Under the pieces are notes generated by a model. It worked only from the letters and a program-made list of their open reading frames with translations. It was not told the DNA's origin and made no database searches. A program made the translations under genes and the position numbers. Shown one piece after another: positions 9,414 to 22,459 of a stretch of 64,000 nucleotides of DNA (position 1 is its first letter; each line of letters opens with the position of its first letter). The DNA is from Kappaphycus alvarezii (Eukaryota > Rhodophyta > Florideophyceae > Gigartinales > Solieriaceae): positions 248,001-312,000 of the forward strand of contig NADL03000743.1 in NCBI GenBank assembly GCA_002205965.3. Direction: 5' to 3'.

Positions 9414-12225
9414 TCTTGCCAAGCAAGGAAAGATGCCAAGAGATGCGAAGATGGATGTTGGATGTTGGATAGGTGAGAGGGGGGAGAGGGGAGAGGGGAG
9501 AGGGAGACGAGACGAGGGCGGTTAAATAGTGGTAGGATTGGATGCGATGGAGGGAGTGGCCGGCGGTTGGAGATTTGCGGCGATGCAAGCTTAAAGTGCG
9601 CGGTCGGACAAAAGTGGGCCTGTCCCGCACATAGCCGTTGGTACTGCAAGCCTCTACATATTACGTGGGGATGCGCTCGGAATTTAGTGGATTTCTGGTA
9701 GCTTGTAGGTTTTCGCGGGAACTACGTATTGTGCTTGAAGCATTGAAATTTTTTTTGCTTTTTTATTGCTTACAGTAAGTATGGATTTACATGTGACCTG
9801 TACTGTACTGTATATGGCCATTTACGTCAAATCACGTATCTAGCACCGTCGCCTTGAACATTTTAAATTTTGATCCAGAAACCACCAACACCATTCAATT
9901 CCCCAATTTCAAAAATGCTCGGTGGCAACGTTCTCCTCGGCTTGTATTTGACGCGTGGTTCAAGCTGTGTATCATCATTCAAGGCCGTTATGTCTGTTTT
10001 TTTGCTACCGTTGAGTAGTTCACGCATTGAGGCAGCACTTTGCCTGCAACTATCTCCAGGAAGATCGAAAAAGTGGCCTGGATTTAACCGTAATTCTTTT
10101 ATCCAGAATACTTTTTTCATTTCTGTTATCCCTACCCGACGGATTGCTTTTTAAATTCGTATTCGTGCAACGACTGACTGTCGGCCGACTTTAAGAATCC
10201 GTTCAGTCAGCAGAACCGAGCAGGCTACCACTCCTTGCATCACCCTCGGCACAGCTTGAACTGGGAAAAGGAAGCTGTAGGGATTCGATAGAGTCTAGTA
10301 AGTTTCAGTTAATAGCGCGCTTCACAAGTAGTGCTGCCTGTATTTTAGTGCCAGCTCTGTTCAATTGGAAAATATTGATGAATTTTCGTGCTTCTGTAAT
10401 TACTATTGAGCGTGTGCTTTTGTATAGTGCCAGTTTAAGACGATTTTACAGGGGTGGCACTAAACCGGAGTTTCCTCTTCCACTCCATCATGCACGCGGC
10501 TGATTCGACTCAACCTGATAGCTCTTCTTACAATCCTAAACTACTGTACAGTACAGTTCCGTCAGTGTATCTGCAGGAAACACAAGAGTTGCCGTAAATA
10601 AATTTAAGAATCACATTCGCGTTGCGGCACATTTTAATTCGATTTGACACGCATCAATGTGCTGTACTGATTTGCCAATACTGCACAGCACAGTACGAGC
10701 CGGTTTGGCCCGAACAAATCTGGTTCACATCTTGCAGTTTTGGCAAAATCCCAAATTCAGTATGGATTCCATACTGAATTAGGGATTTTTTTCATATGCA
10801 CGCGCTGCTCAGCATGTTTTGGCGGCTACGCCCCTTTCATTGGCATAAGTACTGTACTATACATTATTACACGTACATGTATCTTCGAATATCGCCCCGT
10901 CTCCGTCCGAGTCCGGCCCTCCACATCAACTTTCCTCGATGTCTGCCACAGCGTCTGCGACTCACGACCACGGCAGGAGAGTCGCAAAGTGTGTGCAACA
11001 CATAACGACGTTTTCGCATGCATCAGCCTTGTGGATCGGCCTTTATCATGACCCACGCCGTCGGACCTTTTCGAAATCTGATCTCCGCCGGTGACACCCT
11101 GCCAGAGGCCTCTTGCCTGGACAGTACAGTACTCTACTGTACATGCACAGTGTCATCCTCACAGATCAAGTACAGTATATGGTTCACTCCCCCATCCAAG
11201 CAGCCGTTGCTGCCAGCCCAAAAGACGCATCCGTGCCCGGGCGTGCACCGCCCGCTACTCCATTCCATTCCCATTCCTCGCACCTCTCTGTTGCCGGCCA
11301 TGTCCTGACGACCGGGGTTGTCTCGTCGCCAGGACACTACCCTTAACAGGGTTCAGGGTTGTGCATCTGGGAGCCACGGCACGGCACCACTGGGCACCAC
11401 TGGAAGGCTCACGAATGGGAAGCCACGCCCATGCCATCCCAACGTAGAAAAGCCGACGTACGCCCTCGAATTCGCGGTCTAACATTTGGCTTCAGCCCAG
11501 CCGCCTCCTTCCTCATCACACAACCGATCAACGCCACTACCGTCATCACCACCCACTAGACCGTTAATCTTCAATGTGACCTCGGCCTCTGTGTCTTCCC
11601 CGTCCGTCCCCCACTTGCCACCACTGCCACAACCACTAAACGTATTCACCGACCCCGCTGCTGACGTGTGCCCCTATATTCTTATCTGCATCTACCGTCA
11701 CAATTCAGTTCGCATCGCCCTTACCATACTTCCTTTCCGCGCTCCCGGCCAGAAATGCGAGATCAATGCCCCTTTCCTCATCTCCGTGTCCAAACTGCAG
11801 CCTGCGCACATCCTCTTGCATCCTCCTGGCACACCATCGCGACCGTTACCAGCCCCTTCACAAGCGTCATCGGGATTGTTTCTCTAGAACAATCTATAAG
11901 TTCCGCGGGCTTGCGTCCAGACAGGCCCGTCAACTCTTCAACCTCCCCGACGGCCCAATAACCGCCCTCAAGTTCTCCCTCCAGTCCATGGCCCGTGATT
12001 CTTTTCATTCCCCTCCTCATGCCACCACTGAACTCATTGATAAACTCATCCCCAAAATTAATCGTTACTTATATATTGATACTGGAGTGATTCGTCACAG
12101 CATCATTTGATAAACGCTTGAATTCCGTCTAATTTTTGCGTCTGTTTCGATGTTTGTCCTGCAAGGAACCATTCCGCGAGCCGCTAAGGGTTGACTCGGT
12201 AGTGTTCTCCTTTATCATAGTCTGT
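9414..12225. other. 2.8-kb region without a supportable gene
   Basis: From 9,414 to about 9,650 is the C/T-rich upstream region of POLD3 on its coding strand. Beyond that the sequence is AT-richer and dotted with GTAC/TACAGTAC palindromes (9,775-9,815; 10,545-10,560; 10,665-10,695; 11,123-11,175). Short frames at 10,740-11,450 and 11,486-12,110 show no domain, and their overlapping Pro/Ser/His-rich versions in several phases argue against coding. A small inverted repeat (AGTGCCA...TGGCACT) lies at about 10,427-10,466. No RNA gene was recognised. Confidence 0.4.
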
Positions 12226-12267
12226 TATGATACGGTTTACTATGATACGGTTTACTATGATACATAC
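12226..12267. repeat. Short tandem repeat, 15-bp unit
   Basis: TATGATACGGTTTAC occurs twice in tandem (12,226-12,255) and is followed by a third, diverged partial copy beginning TATGATACATAC. Confidence 0.85.
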
Positions 12268-12994
12268 GATAAATTATGTGTAATGTTCAAGAGAAAAAAT
12301 ACTTGAAAACCAACGAATTTGATCGTAAATCCCGGTACAGTTTGAATCATCGAGTGACCCTATATCAGTCAAGGGATCCAATACAGCCTGTCCAAACAGA
12401 ACAACAGTGATGATACCTTCTCTAAATCAAACACCAGCCAAAGGAGAGGAAGATGACAGTTTTTTATTACTTGTCAAGGGTGGGCACCGTCTGACCGACT
12501 ATTCAGTGAAAGGCTAACTGGGTGAACCACATCGGCCACGCGCAGTTGGGCATAGAGCATCTACAGAACAGTATCTGCTATGCAGAGTTAGAGGTATGGG
12601 TGATGGATACTGTTTGGAGTGGAAGGGGGATTGGGAGTACATGGCGGGGATTATGAGGATCGGATGATGAGTGGCGCACGGGATGGATACAGTATTATGT
12701 TGATGCTATCCCTAATACCGGATTTTAATGTTCACTACAGTGAAAATTAATTTTACTTTAGAGGTAGTTCGCGTGTCTTTACATACCTCACAAACAAAAG
12801 ACATTGTTATCATGCTGAGGTTTGCTTTTATCATGACGCAAAATTGGGTGGCTTGAAACGAAAACTGGGGGCTTAAGAGGCCTTCGAAATCCTCTCTTCA
12901 GACAACCCGTCCACAGCCGATAGTGCAGTTATGTTCAGTATACTGAACAAAAGCACTTGCTACACTCCCCTCTATACAAGCATTTAAACAGTAG
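12268..12994. other. Intergenic, nothing recognised
   Basis: No open frame of note, no RNA gene and no clear repeat. Purine-rich on the + strand between about 12,590 and 12,690. Confidence 0.4.
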
Positions 12995-13572
12995 CTAGCC
13001 TACCCTTTGCCTGCAAACAGGCCTTCTGTTGCTTCCCTCCGCCTCAGGAAGTCGTTTTCGGGAAGATCTTGAGGACCTGCTACTCCTAACCCCTCTTTCA
13101 CCGGCAACCTCCCCTACTTCTCCTGTGCTACCCGAATCTCCTGACTTTGGTACCGGTAGTGGTGTTCGACGTAGTTGTAGGGTTTTTGTGGAGTAACAAA
13201 GGCTCCAACAGCTCTGATACAATCTGATAGGGGTAAATCGTCGGGAGAAGAGATATTCAGAACCAACTACCCCAAGAAGGAGGTGTTGCAAGCGACAAAA
13301 GTGCTACCGTGGTATAGTTGAACGAGCAAGAAGGAGTGTATATGGAAGAGAGTTGAGAGGGCTACAAGCAAGTATGAAAGGGGCAGAGTCTACTACTAAT
13401 GCTCTGTGAGCAGCGTAGGAAAAATGTTTCTTGGGTCTGAAGTTGACTCTCAACTTCCTACTACTCGGGACTTGACTTGAAGTTGTCTGCCAACTTGCTT
13501 GACCTCCACAAGAGGAAGCAGTTTACTCAGCTTATATAGACTTTTTTGGTATCCTCAAGTCTCAAAGAAACA
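12995..13572 (-). mobile_element. LTR-retrotransposon relic: one LTR plus primer-binding site and leader
   Basis: Fossil, minus-strand orientation. A TG...CA-bounded stretch (13,225-13,572, about 348 bp) is followed on the minus strand by GTATCAGAGC (about 13,210-13,221), the primer-binding-site core complementary to initiator tRNA-Met used by Ty1/Copia elements. A TATATAA-like box lies near the 5' end of the LTR (about 13,535-13,545). The leader then runs to about 12,995 and carries an Arg/Ser/Glu-rich short frame; the rest of the element is not seen, and the second LTR was not found. Clearly broken. Confidence 0.5.
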
Positions 13573-14440
13573 TAGTAAGAACCATAAATACATTCAAGAG
13601 AATCGTGTGAACCACAGAGACTATTAGAAGATATTTCCTCAACGTAAATATCTAGGTGCCATACCCATGCCAGCCACCCATCGGCCAGGGGTGGGAATTA
13701 ATGTGACCATTATATAGACATTTCAGAGTCACTCTCACTATCACCCAGAACCTGGACTTGTACTGACATCTAGTATGACAGCGTGTCTTAAAATAAAAAA
13801 TCAACTCATGAATTTGCCACACTCATCCAAATTAAAAATATCTTGCAAATTCAGGAACTGTAAAAAATATCTTGCAAATCTCGATACTGTATCCAAATTT
13901 GGTCCTCCTCTAGATTTTTTTTCGTGTGCAAATTTTGCGCACATCACAATCCAAAGAAGTACCTTAAACATAGCTTCACTCCACAAATTGAGCAAGAGTA
14001 CGAGGTCTGATGCGCTCTAAATACTTTTTTCTGTTTTCCACATAATACACAGTAGGACAATGGTCCTTGCTTTTGCAAGTGGCGTCGAACCGATAGTCGT
14101 AGAGCCTTCCTTTCGGAGCCGTTGAAGAAGAGCAGTGTTTTCCTCTTCGTTGTCCCTGTCAGTTCACTAACCCGTCTTACTTCGCCTTCCTCCGTGATTT
14201 ATCGGTAATGCCTACCGTGTCTTCGTCATCCTGTAGATTTATGCTTGATTCAAAACTTAAGAGCTGTTTGATTCGTCATAAATGAAATCAGCTGTAGCCT
14301 GAACCTTATTAAGACAGTCAAGGTAGTTATTCTTCGGAGTTAAACGAATTTGCAGAGTCAAGGAAATCTTGCCTTTGAAATATTTGCCAAGCGAATAAAG
14401 CTTTGATTGCTATAGTGCTTAGGGTTTAGGACAGGATCTT
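13573..14440. other. AT-rich intergenic, nothing recognised
   Basis: AT-rich and without a supportable gene. Two partly similar copies of a ATCTTGCAAAT-like word occur at 13,838-13,880. Confidence 0.35.
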
Positions 14441-15205
14441 CTACTCACACTTCAGGTGGGAAGTCGAACTTCTTAACAACACACGCTGCTGTCTGGTCGC
14501 ATTCACTCCTGCTGCCGTTTTAAAGTAAAACGTTTGTACGGTATGCTTGAAAAGTTTCAGAATAAGGAGACAACAGTTGTCCTCAACATTCTTGTCGAAT
14601 ATTCGCAAGAATTTGCGCCTTGTTACTATGAAGTCCTTGCCCTCATGCTGCATGAAGTCTGGTAGGGTCACAATGCTGAAGAAAGCCCATAGAACTAGTA
14701 AGAGAGATAGGTGAAAGAGTGTCTGTTTGTATAGGTATATCTCCTCAATAGAATATCTGATTAGAATATTCTTTAAGAAACTGGCCTCGACTACGGCAAC
14801 ATACAGGGCAAATATTAGATTAAATACCAACGATTGATGGAGTATTTGACCCATGTGCTCTGCACTTACGTATTTTGTGAACTTTTCATCTCAAAATCCG
14901 CAGCGGATAAGCTCGAAAGAGGGGTGCATCATTACACCTACCCTAGCAGCTGCAAACCTAGTCTTGATTTCAAGGGCCGAAAAGACTATTGTATCAATTC
15001 CGACAGTGATTAAAGTGATTGAACTTGGGTCCTCGTTTAAATAATTAAGTGATTTTGCGTGAATCCAGGCAAAATCATCAGACGAAAACGCCAGGTATCT
15101 TGTCCTTCCTATCGATACCACATCGACTTCGAACAAGGACTTCACGTATGGAATCGACTCCAGCGCACTTAATACTGCAGGCTCGTGTAACTTCCCTGGA
15201 TTCAT
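14441..15205 (-). pseudogene. Unrecognised gene or pseudogene with possible membrane segments
   Basis: Two frames in the same phase are separated by one stop near 14,888. The first (ATG at 15,205, 104 residues) begins MNPGKLHEPAVLSALESIPY and has a mixed alpha/beta look. The second (to 14,441) has two hydrophobic stretches (LVFNLIFALYVAVVEASFL and LFHLSLLLVLWAFFSIVTL) and a basic tail. A strong donor-like GTAAGT lies on the minus strand at 14,869-14,864, just past the stop, so the structure may be an intron-bearing gene or a decayed copy. I do not recognise the family. The neighbourhood is transposon relics, so an element origin is possible. Confidence 0.35.
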
Positions 15206-15499
15206 TGTCTCTGTAGATAACTTTGAGCTAATCCAACTCCCTCGAAGAATGTCAAACTATTTCTTCCGTATTTTCTCCTCCCCTATACATGTACTATCCA
15301 TTCTATGTAGGCTACGCACGCTATCATTTGACATCAAAAGCGTAATGGAGTTGATTCTAATAATCCTTAACTATCGGATGGCCAACCAGTCCGCACAACG
15401 CTGTTCAAATGTTAGGATTTGACAGAAACTTTCTATTTCCATTTCTATTCTCTGCCTGAACCATTCAGTACCTTCTTCTCTCTGAAAACTACCACAGGA

Positions 15500-16200
15500 A
15501 ACTGTCTTGTATAATTTTAAATCCAACTTAGGCACCGGAGTCCATGTATTGCGTGTGGACTGTTATCCCTATAGGACCGTGTACGTGAACCGAAAAAATA
15601 TGCAGAACTTCTTTGTTACACGCTCCCTTACGGCAACAGCGGAAACCCAGCTTGTACGATTCTACTGGACAACACGACCTTCATTTTGCTTGCAAAGAAT
15701 ACATTGGACCCCATCTCCACCTTGTAGTCGATTAAAAACTCTCTCGGCCTATCAAAATCGACTTGCAACGCTCCCATTGCATCATGTTGATAAACTTCAT
15801 CCCTTTTCTTGGGCTAGTTCACAGTAGATGCACCAGAATTACTGCCCCCACGTCTATGTAGTGCAATGCACGGTGCGTAGTTGTCCTCGTCTAAGAACGG
15901 AATTCCGTCAGACAACGAGAAAAACGACACACACACAACAAGACTCACACGGTGTTCGCTGTCCTTCCTTCTTTTTAATCAGTTGGTCAGGCGAACCGCT
16001 AAAGGGATGCGTACCATACTATACATTTCATCCCGGGTCGGAATATTTCGAATTTGCCATAATGACTTAGGGCAATGGGACGTCAGTGCAACGAAACATT
16101 TTGTCTTAGGCCGATACTGGTGTCCCGGGGTCCATCTCGACATTCAAGTATTCGTGAGGAGCTGTCGAGGACGTCAGGAGTCAAAGCCGTTAGCGCCGTA
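15500..16200 (+). mobile_element. Ty3/Gypsy relic (integrase zinc-binding region)
   Basis: Fossil fragment. At about 15,990-16,150 the + strand carries the H-H-C-C-type N-terminal domain pattern of a Gypsy integrase (HNDLGQWDVSATKHFV and a WCPGVHLDI segment). The sequence before it is probably part of the same element but too decayed to assign. No LTRs were found. Several breaks; old. Confidence 0.6.
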
Positions 16201-18182
16201 CAGAACAAAACTTTTCGTGCCCTTAACAAATTTGATGAAGACATCCGTTGTGGCCGCTTTCCGGGATACCTTTGGTAGCGTCTGCTTGGTCGTTCTGGGG
16301 CGTGAGCTCGCCGGGGTTTTCCTTATCGTTCTATCCACGGGAGATATAGTACGTACTTTTGGTTCCCTTTTCTCCTCACTTACAGCCGTTTCTTCGTCCC
16401 TAATCTCCGTCTTTTCACTTACTCCTTTTCGCTGGTCTCTTCGTCCTCGCAGTGTATATACCTGCTCCTCGGATACTCTGTCCAGCCCGAGTCGACAGAC
16501 CTCATTTCCGCTGACTTCCACGGAAGAGGCGAAAAAATTGATCCGTTGGATCCTTGGAAAGACGTCTGGATCAAGGGCCGCCCTGAACACACAAATGGAG
16601 CAAATGAGAAGGGAAGGAGATACAGATAGGCTCCTCCGATCTGCTAAGCTACTGGTGTTCGGCACGGAAGCATGGATTCTGCTGGACTTCGTCGCTGTAC
16701 CGGAATAAAGAAAGTCAAAATAGGTGTTAGTAGTTGCGATTGTTATGAGGTTGCTTGGGTTGGAGTATTTTTGGATCTCGGCCTTTTTTGGTGGTTTTTT
16801 TCTGGGGAGGGGGAGTTGAAGTTCGGCAGTCCCAACCAACGTTTATACAGACGATCCAAAAAACTTAAATAACTTCAAATAATACTAAAAACTAATATTT
16901 CAGTTGAAAATCAGCCTCTAAAGAACCGATAACGGCTATTTTCCTTCTTCCAACGGCAGTACTGTAGTAGGATAGGATATTAGTGACTCTGGTGTGTCTG
17001 TACAGTACGGGCGATGGTAAACCACCAAGTTGCAAGTCCCCTCTGGATGGCAGCGGCATGCTGTCCACTCATTTACCGTTCAACAAGGTGCACGCCGGAA
17101 ACTCACGGTAAGGATATCCGCTGTCGAAATGAACCGGAGATGATGATTGCTACGGGCTTTTCATCTTGGTTGAACTCCGCCTTGCGCAGCTGACTACAAG
17201 CGGTTCGCAGGGCGTGTGTGGTTCGCACTGATCTTTAAGTCATTAACGCATAAACTGTAGTAATGTGGACCCTTAAAGAGACCACAAACCAGGTGGTTGG
17301 GTTTTTGGAAGCAAAGATTCTTCGGGAGACCATTCTAGGCGGTGCTAGACAGCTAAGTGGGTTAGCAGGGTAGGGCGACTGTAGGTCGCGCTCGGAAGGT
17401 AGGAGGATGCCCTACGGTCCTCCGGGAATTTCTCCCGGGTTAGAAAGGATGGGAAAAATGGGAAATAGAAAGGCAAATAAAAGGGAAAAAGAAAAAAGGG
17501 GTAGGCGATCCTACTCCGGGATGCGCCAAAAAGGGGTCGTGACTGCTCCCGCCACTGAGTAGTGAGGTTTACTCCGGACGCACACTAGTTGATTCTAGCC
17601 GTAGTGATCCCAGGCAGCGCCAGGCTCGGCGGTCACTAGACTAGGCAAAAACTAGACAAACTTCACCGGACTACTCCCGTCGCGGTGGTGCTGGTCAGGG
17701 AATAGGTTGGTCGCTGGTTGCTGATTTACTGTGACGCGGCCAAGGACGGCGAACCTAATTAGTCGAAGTGCCAACTACTGTGGAGCTGTCAGCTAATTAG
17801 TCCTGCAGTGATTACTAAAATAAAGGGATAATTAAAGGAAAAAGAAGTACTTGCCAGCGACCTTACACGTGGGCCTTAAATGTGGCAACTGCACGAGAAA
17901 CTGGACAAGACAGCCTGTCCATACTGTGGTAGATACAGTATGCGCGCGAAAAGTAATGGCCAGGTTCCCACATAAACAGTAGAATCAATAAAAAGTACTT
18001 AAAATTTGTGTGGTTGTACGATTATACAGTAACACAGTAAAAAGGTCCAAAAATTATAGAAAAAATTATAGCTTTTAAACTCCAGCAAATCCATACAACA
18101 CCGCTACGTACCCAAATATCAGCCCGGGTACGGTATTTTTAGTGAGCTTGCGGGGATCTTAAAAGATCGCTCACCACCTCCC
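16201..18182. other. 2-kb non-coding or unassigned stretch, partly GC-rich and purine-rich
   Basis: A 221-codon minus-strand frame (16,839-16,174) and an overlapping plus-strand frame both exist here; neither shows a domain, and part of the region belongs to the neighbouring integrase relic. From about 17,340 to 17,900 the sequence is GC-rich with a purine-rich block (17,455-17,505) and local inverted repeats (for example TAGTGATCC...GGTCACTA at about 17,601-17,639; CCGGGAATTTCTCCCGG at about 17,422-17,438), and the word CTAATTAGTC appears twice (17,755 and 17,793). This may be the leader of the Copia relic that follows, or a structured RNA; I cannot decide. Confidence 0.35.
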
Positions 18183-21100
18183 TTGCTTTTTTCCTTCGAA
18201 ACCAACCGGCTGACGAATGTCAACATACCCCAACCCGAATGTCGTTTCATTTCCGCAATTCGTCACATTATAGAGAAGTTTAACTCTGAGAGCTATCACA
18301 GTTGGTCTAGAAAGATGAAACTCGTGTTGATGAGAAAATGTTCTGGGAATATCGTGAAAGGTAAAGCAAATATTCTAGATCCTAGTGAGATTGATGAGAT
18401 TCGGTAGTGCCATTCAAGGAAGGAGCATGCATCAGCTGATATCCTGCTGAGTTTCAGTGATGATTGCTGTGCTTCTGTGATTGATTTAGAAGACGCCAAA
18501 ACAGAATTAGATTCACTGAAAGAACAGTTAAACGCAGTCTCCAAGGTTGCTGTTAACTTATACTTAGCAAGTTATCAAGCAATCAAAATAAGTGACAGTG
18601 AGAGTATGATAAATTTATTCAACTCTCTTACAGACCTGGAGAACAGGATTTCATCATTCGGAAAGAGAAATGGTGAGCTCTGCTCCGTGGCCTCACAGAT
18701 GAATTTTAACATGTCGCAGCTATGATTCGTGAACTTGATAAAGATTTTTCCGCGCTTATTGGTATGATTATCACCAAAGCAAATGCACTCAATCAGAAAC
18801 CTACCAAAGGTGAGAAATCCGGCGAAACTGCATTATCTACGAAAGGCGGATCGTTTGGTGAGAAATTTAACCGCTGTTAGCTAGAGGTTCTCATCAAGCC
18901 GGAGTTCTGTAACAAACCGGAGAGCTCAATGTACAATCCAGAGCGTGGCTGCTCTAAATCAGATGGATACGGCAAAGGAAATTTGGCGGTGGTCGCAACC
19001 GTCTTGGGGATCTTCAGGTGGCAGCGACTCCAAAGATGATAAGGAAGAAAATGCCGTTGGGAGTGGTCACGTCACATTCATGGCGAAACGCTTGCTACCA
19101 GTCCTTAAGGAGTTCAGAGTATGAAGGATAAATGGTATATCGACTCTGGCGCTACAGCGAAAATATTTAACAACAAGACCATGTTCACTGATATCGAAGA
19201 AACCAACAATTAGAGGTATGTTTCCGTCGGTAATTGAAGGCAGACTCGTGCCATGGAAAATGGAAGTATACGTGGAAAGGCCTGTTTTGATGACTGTCGC
19301 GTCACTGTACAGATGGGTGAAACGCTATACATCCCTGACCTGCTATGTAATCTTATCTCGGTGTCTCGACTTCGAAAGAAAAGATTCAAGGTTGCATTCG
19401 GCAGTGTTGAAAACCAAAAGGGAGTTTGGCTAATGTTTAAAAACAGATAATCTGAAGTCATGATAAAGGGTTTTACATGCACAGATGATCTGTATGAAAT
19501 CCAGGTTGAGCCAGAGGACAAGGCAAAGTCGGCTCTTGCTGCTCTAAGTGAGTCTGAAAAAGACGTATTTGATTTGCTCAAATTTTTTAATTAAGCAAAA
19601 GTTGGTAGAAAAAACCACTCCGTTAATTGATGGAATCGACATTGAAAGATGTGAAGACAGTTCGGACCGTGAACCTTGTGCTAATGCGAAATCAATTCGC
19701 GATACTCGCAAATCTGTCGATAACCGTACGACCAAGCCCCTTTAATTGATACATACAGATGTTATTGGACTTGTTAGTCACCCCTTATTGAACAACTCGC
19801 GGTTTTGCCTTGATTCATACGACAAAGCTAGTGGATTGTCTATCGTCCGTTTCACGATATAGAATCGAGATGATACTGAAGCGCTGAAGGCTGTGATCAG
19901 TGAACTGGAAACTGTGCTCAATTCATAAACGAAACTTCATTTGTGAGAGGATTTCGCTGGGAAAATAGTGAGAATTCACATGTAAAGAGCTTCAAAAAGG
20001 TCTTCTAGATAAGGGTACTCGAAAGGAGTTGACTTCCATGGGTTTACCTGAATTTAAGTGAAAAGCCGAGAGATTTAGCCGTACAATCATGTATGTAGCT
20101 AGATTCATGCTGCAATAACTCCGTCAGGTTCCAGGTCATGAAAAGATGTTGGCCGAAGCTATGAAAAAGGCGAACTGCATAGCGGAATTTACACGCACTA
20201 GTATCTTATGTATACTAGTGCGTGTATATTCCGTCCTATCGAAAAACACGTTTGAAATGATCACCGAAAAACGGCAAAACGCGCTATCCCTTCGCATATT
20301 TGGGGTCCAGGCATATTTTTACATCCCAAAGTATTAAAAAAAAGGTAAACTTTATGGTCGTGCCCCGATTAGAGTCATTTTTTGCATTGGATAATGGGAA
20401 TAGCTATAATGTGCTTTCCAGGTGATCGCAAAGTGAATATTTCTCGAGACGTCAAAATAGCTGAATCCGAGGGTTCTAAGAGGAAGAAATCCTCTAATGT
20501 CCGTTGTAATAGCTATCTAACCCCTAAGTATTTTGAAATATATATTTCCAAAGGTAACCTATCTGATGAAAATGATGTAGGATCGGATGATCAGGGATTA
20601 GATGAAGCAAAGAATGATAAAGAAGTGGTGCGCATTCCTATCTCTGAAAAAAGAGCAGGCCACATCGAAAAAAGGATGAGATCAATGAGATTGAGCAAGC
20701 AGCCCTTCCATTAATAGTGCAGTTATTTTACACATGCTCAAGCATGAAAAACGAAGACGCTGAGGTTCCACTGGATTATGAACGAGCTATGGGAGGGAAA
20801 AATTCAGAGGAGTCGTACTTAGCTTTGGGAAATGAAATTGAGCTTGCTCAAACATGCACCCTTGTTCCACTTTCGCCCAGAGAGAAGACTGTCGCCAACA
20901 AATGTTTATTTGCAAATAAGAACGATGAGCTAGGGGTCTGAGTCGCCGTCGTTCTCGATTGGTGACGAAGGGGTTCAATCAACGATTCTGTATTTACTTT
21001 TCCAACACGGTTGCTCCTGTTGCGTCTTGTAAGTCGCCAATTTTCCTTCTGTTTGTAGTTGTATCACGAAATTTGATTTGGATACAATTCGATGTGAAAC

Positions 21101-21850
21101 TAGCTTTCTTGAACGTTGTACTCAAGGAGAAAATTTAGACGCGCCACTCAGAGGGCTTTGTAGATCCAACTGCATTAGAAGAATCTTAGGAAACATTAAA
21201 ACAAGCGACTGCGATGAATTAAATATTTACAGGAAAGATCAAGAGACACTCCATGGTTTTATAGATGTAGATTTTGCGGGAGATAAGCCAGATCACAAAT
21301 CCACGAGTGGCTACGTTTTTATCAATTCTAGTGCAGCTGTCTCGTAGAGGAGCAAGAAGCAGACAGTAGTTGCTCAGTCAACCGCGGAAGCAGAGTGAAC
21401 ATCTATAAGCTTTGCGGTTTGTGAAGCAATCTGTTTACTACGGATGCACAAAGAGCTTGGTGAAAATGCTGACAATAACTTTCAGATCAATGTCTGCGCA
21501 TAAAAACAAGGCGCAATTAAGATTGCTTCAAATGATTTGGCCAACGAAAATTCTAAACACATATATGTTAAGTACCATATTTTCAAAGAGCATTTCAGTA
21601 AAATGTCAATTACGGTACTGTCGAAATCACTTTCGTAACGAACGAAGAGATGTTCGCCAATATAATGACAAATTTTCTAGCAAAAATGAAGCATACAAGC
21701 TTCCGTGGAAGTATGGGAATGACGAACTACTGGAGTTGAATTCAAGGGGAGAGTTTCTGTTTATAGACTCGGACCTCAACCTAGATACATGGTTTCTTGC
21801 CGAGATGATTTTTTGTCGGACTTTGATTAAGCTGTATCCGTCCAACTTGT
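18183..21850 (+). mobile_element. Ty1/Copia retrotransposon relic
   Basis: Fossil in + orientation. Domain order gag, protease, integrase, reverse transcriptase/RNase H identifies Ty1/Copia. Gag-like pieces lie at about 18,180-18,900. The protease motif WYIDSGAT is near 19,135, and the Copia pre-integrase pattern (ETLYIPDLLCNLISVSRL) near 19,320. Integrase pieces lie at 19,750-20,340. An acidic/basic linker region is at 20,400-20,700. RNase H signatures are at 21,220-21,430 (GFIDVDFAGD and STSGYVF). The RT portion is the least preserved. No matching LTR pair was found by eye. Many breaks (well over ten); old. Confidence 0.8.
20184..20232. repeat. 21-bp inverted repeat with 7-bp loop inside the Copia relic
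   Basis: The left arm (20,184-20,204) contains ACACGCACTAGTAT; the right arm (20,212-20,232) is its reverse complement with one mismatch in 21; the loop is CTTATGT. The stem lies in the integrase region of the fossil element and would form a stable hairpin. Confidence 0.9.
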
Positions 21851-22459
21851 AAGATTGACAAGGATGGACTTCTACTCTATCAGATACCGAAGTTGCCATG
21901 ATGTCAGCAAGTTTTTCCCAATCTGGTTTGAATCTTTTGCAGTAGACATGAATCAAATTTCAGCACCAGTACGTGCTGTTGCAGCCTGGTCCAGCATGGA
22001 TCACTTGGAAGAGCAATGTAATTGACTGCATCCATCTTCATTGGTAGCTCCATTATACTTAAGCCTTACTTACTACCGATTAGAGCAAACTAAAAAATTG
22101 AAAAAACGTGAGATACAGTGTGTTTTTGAGTGTAATTAAGTTATATTGTAAGAACGGAAAGCTGGAGAACTCCGGGAATAGTATTACAATGTAAGACATC
22201 TAATGGCCAAGGAAGTAGGTAGGGGGCTTGAGCCGGCTGAATAGTGTCACTTTTTTGCGTAGCCGAACTTGATTAAATTTTTTCCACTTGTGTTCCGTAG
22301 ATATGCGTTAGTCGTCTAATTTTTCTTGCTAGTCCAATAAGACTTTCTATACATTACCTATTTTTCTAGGACGTTGCTGAAAGCTGCAAAACAATTAGCA
22401 GTAAAGGCGGAATTTTAATTGCTATTCACTTTCTCATAATCCCTACAAAAACTAAAAGA
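21851..22459. other. Spacer between two retroelement relics
   Basis: AT-rich, no supportable gene. It may include the 3' end of the Copia relic and the 3' end of the Gypsy relic, which meet tail to tail, but no LTR was identified. Confidence 0.4.

Noticed and set aside
16174-16839. A 221-codon minus-strand frame, rich in Arg/Ser/Glu
   Set aside because: No domain; a long frame on the opposite strand overlaps it, and its end lies in a Gypsy integrase relic. Kept only as part of the unassigned stretch.
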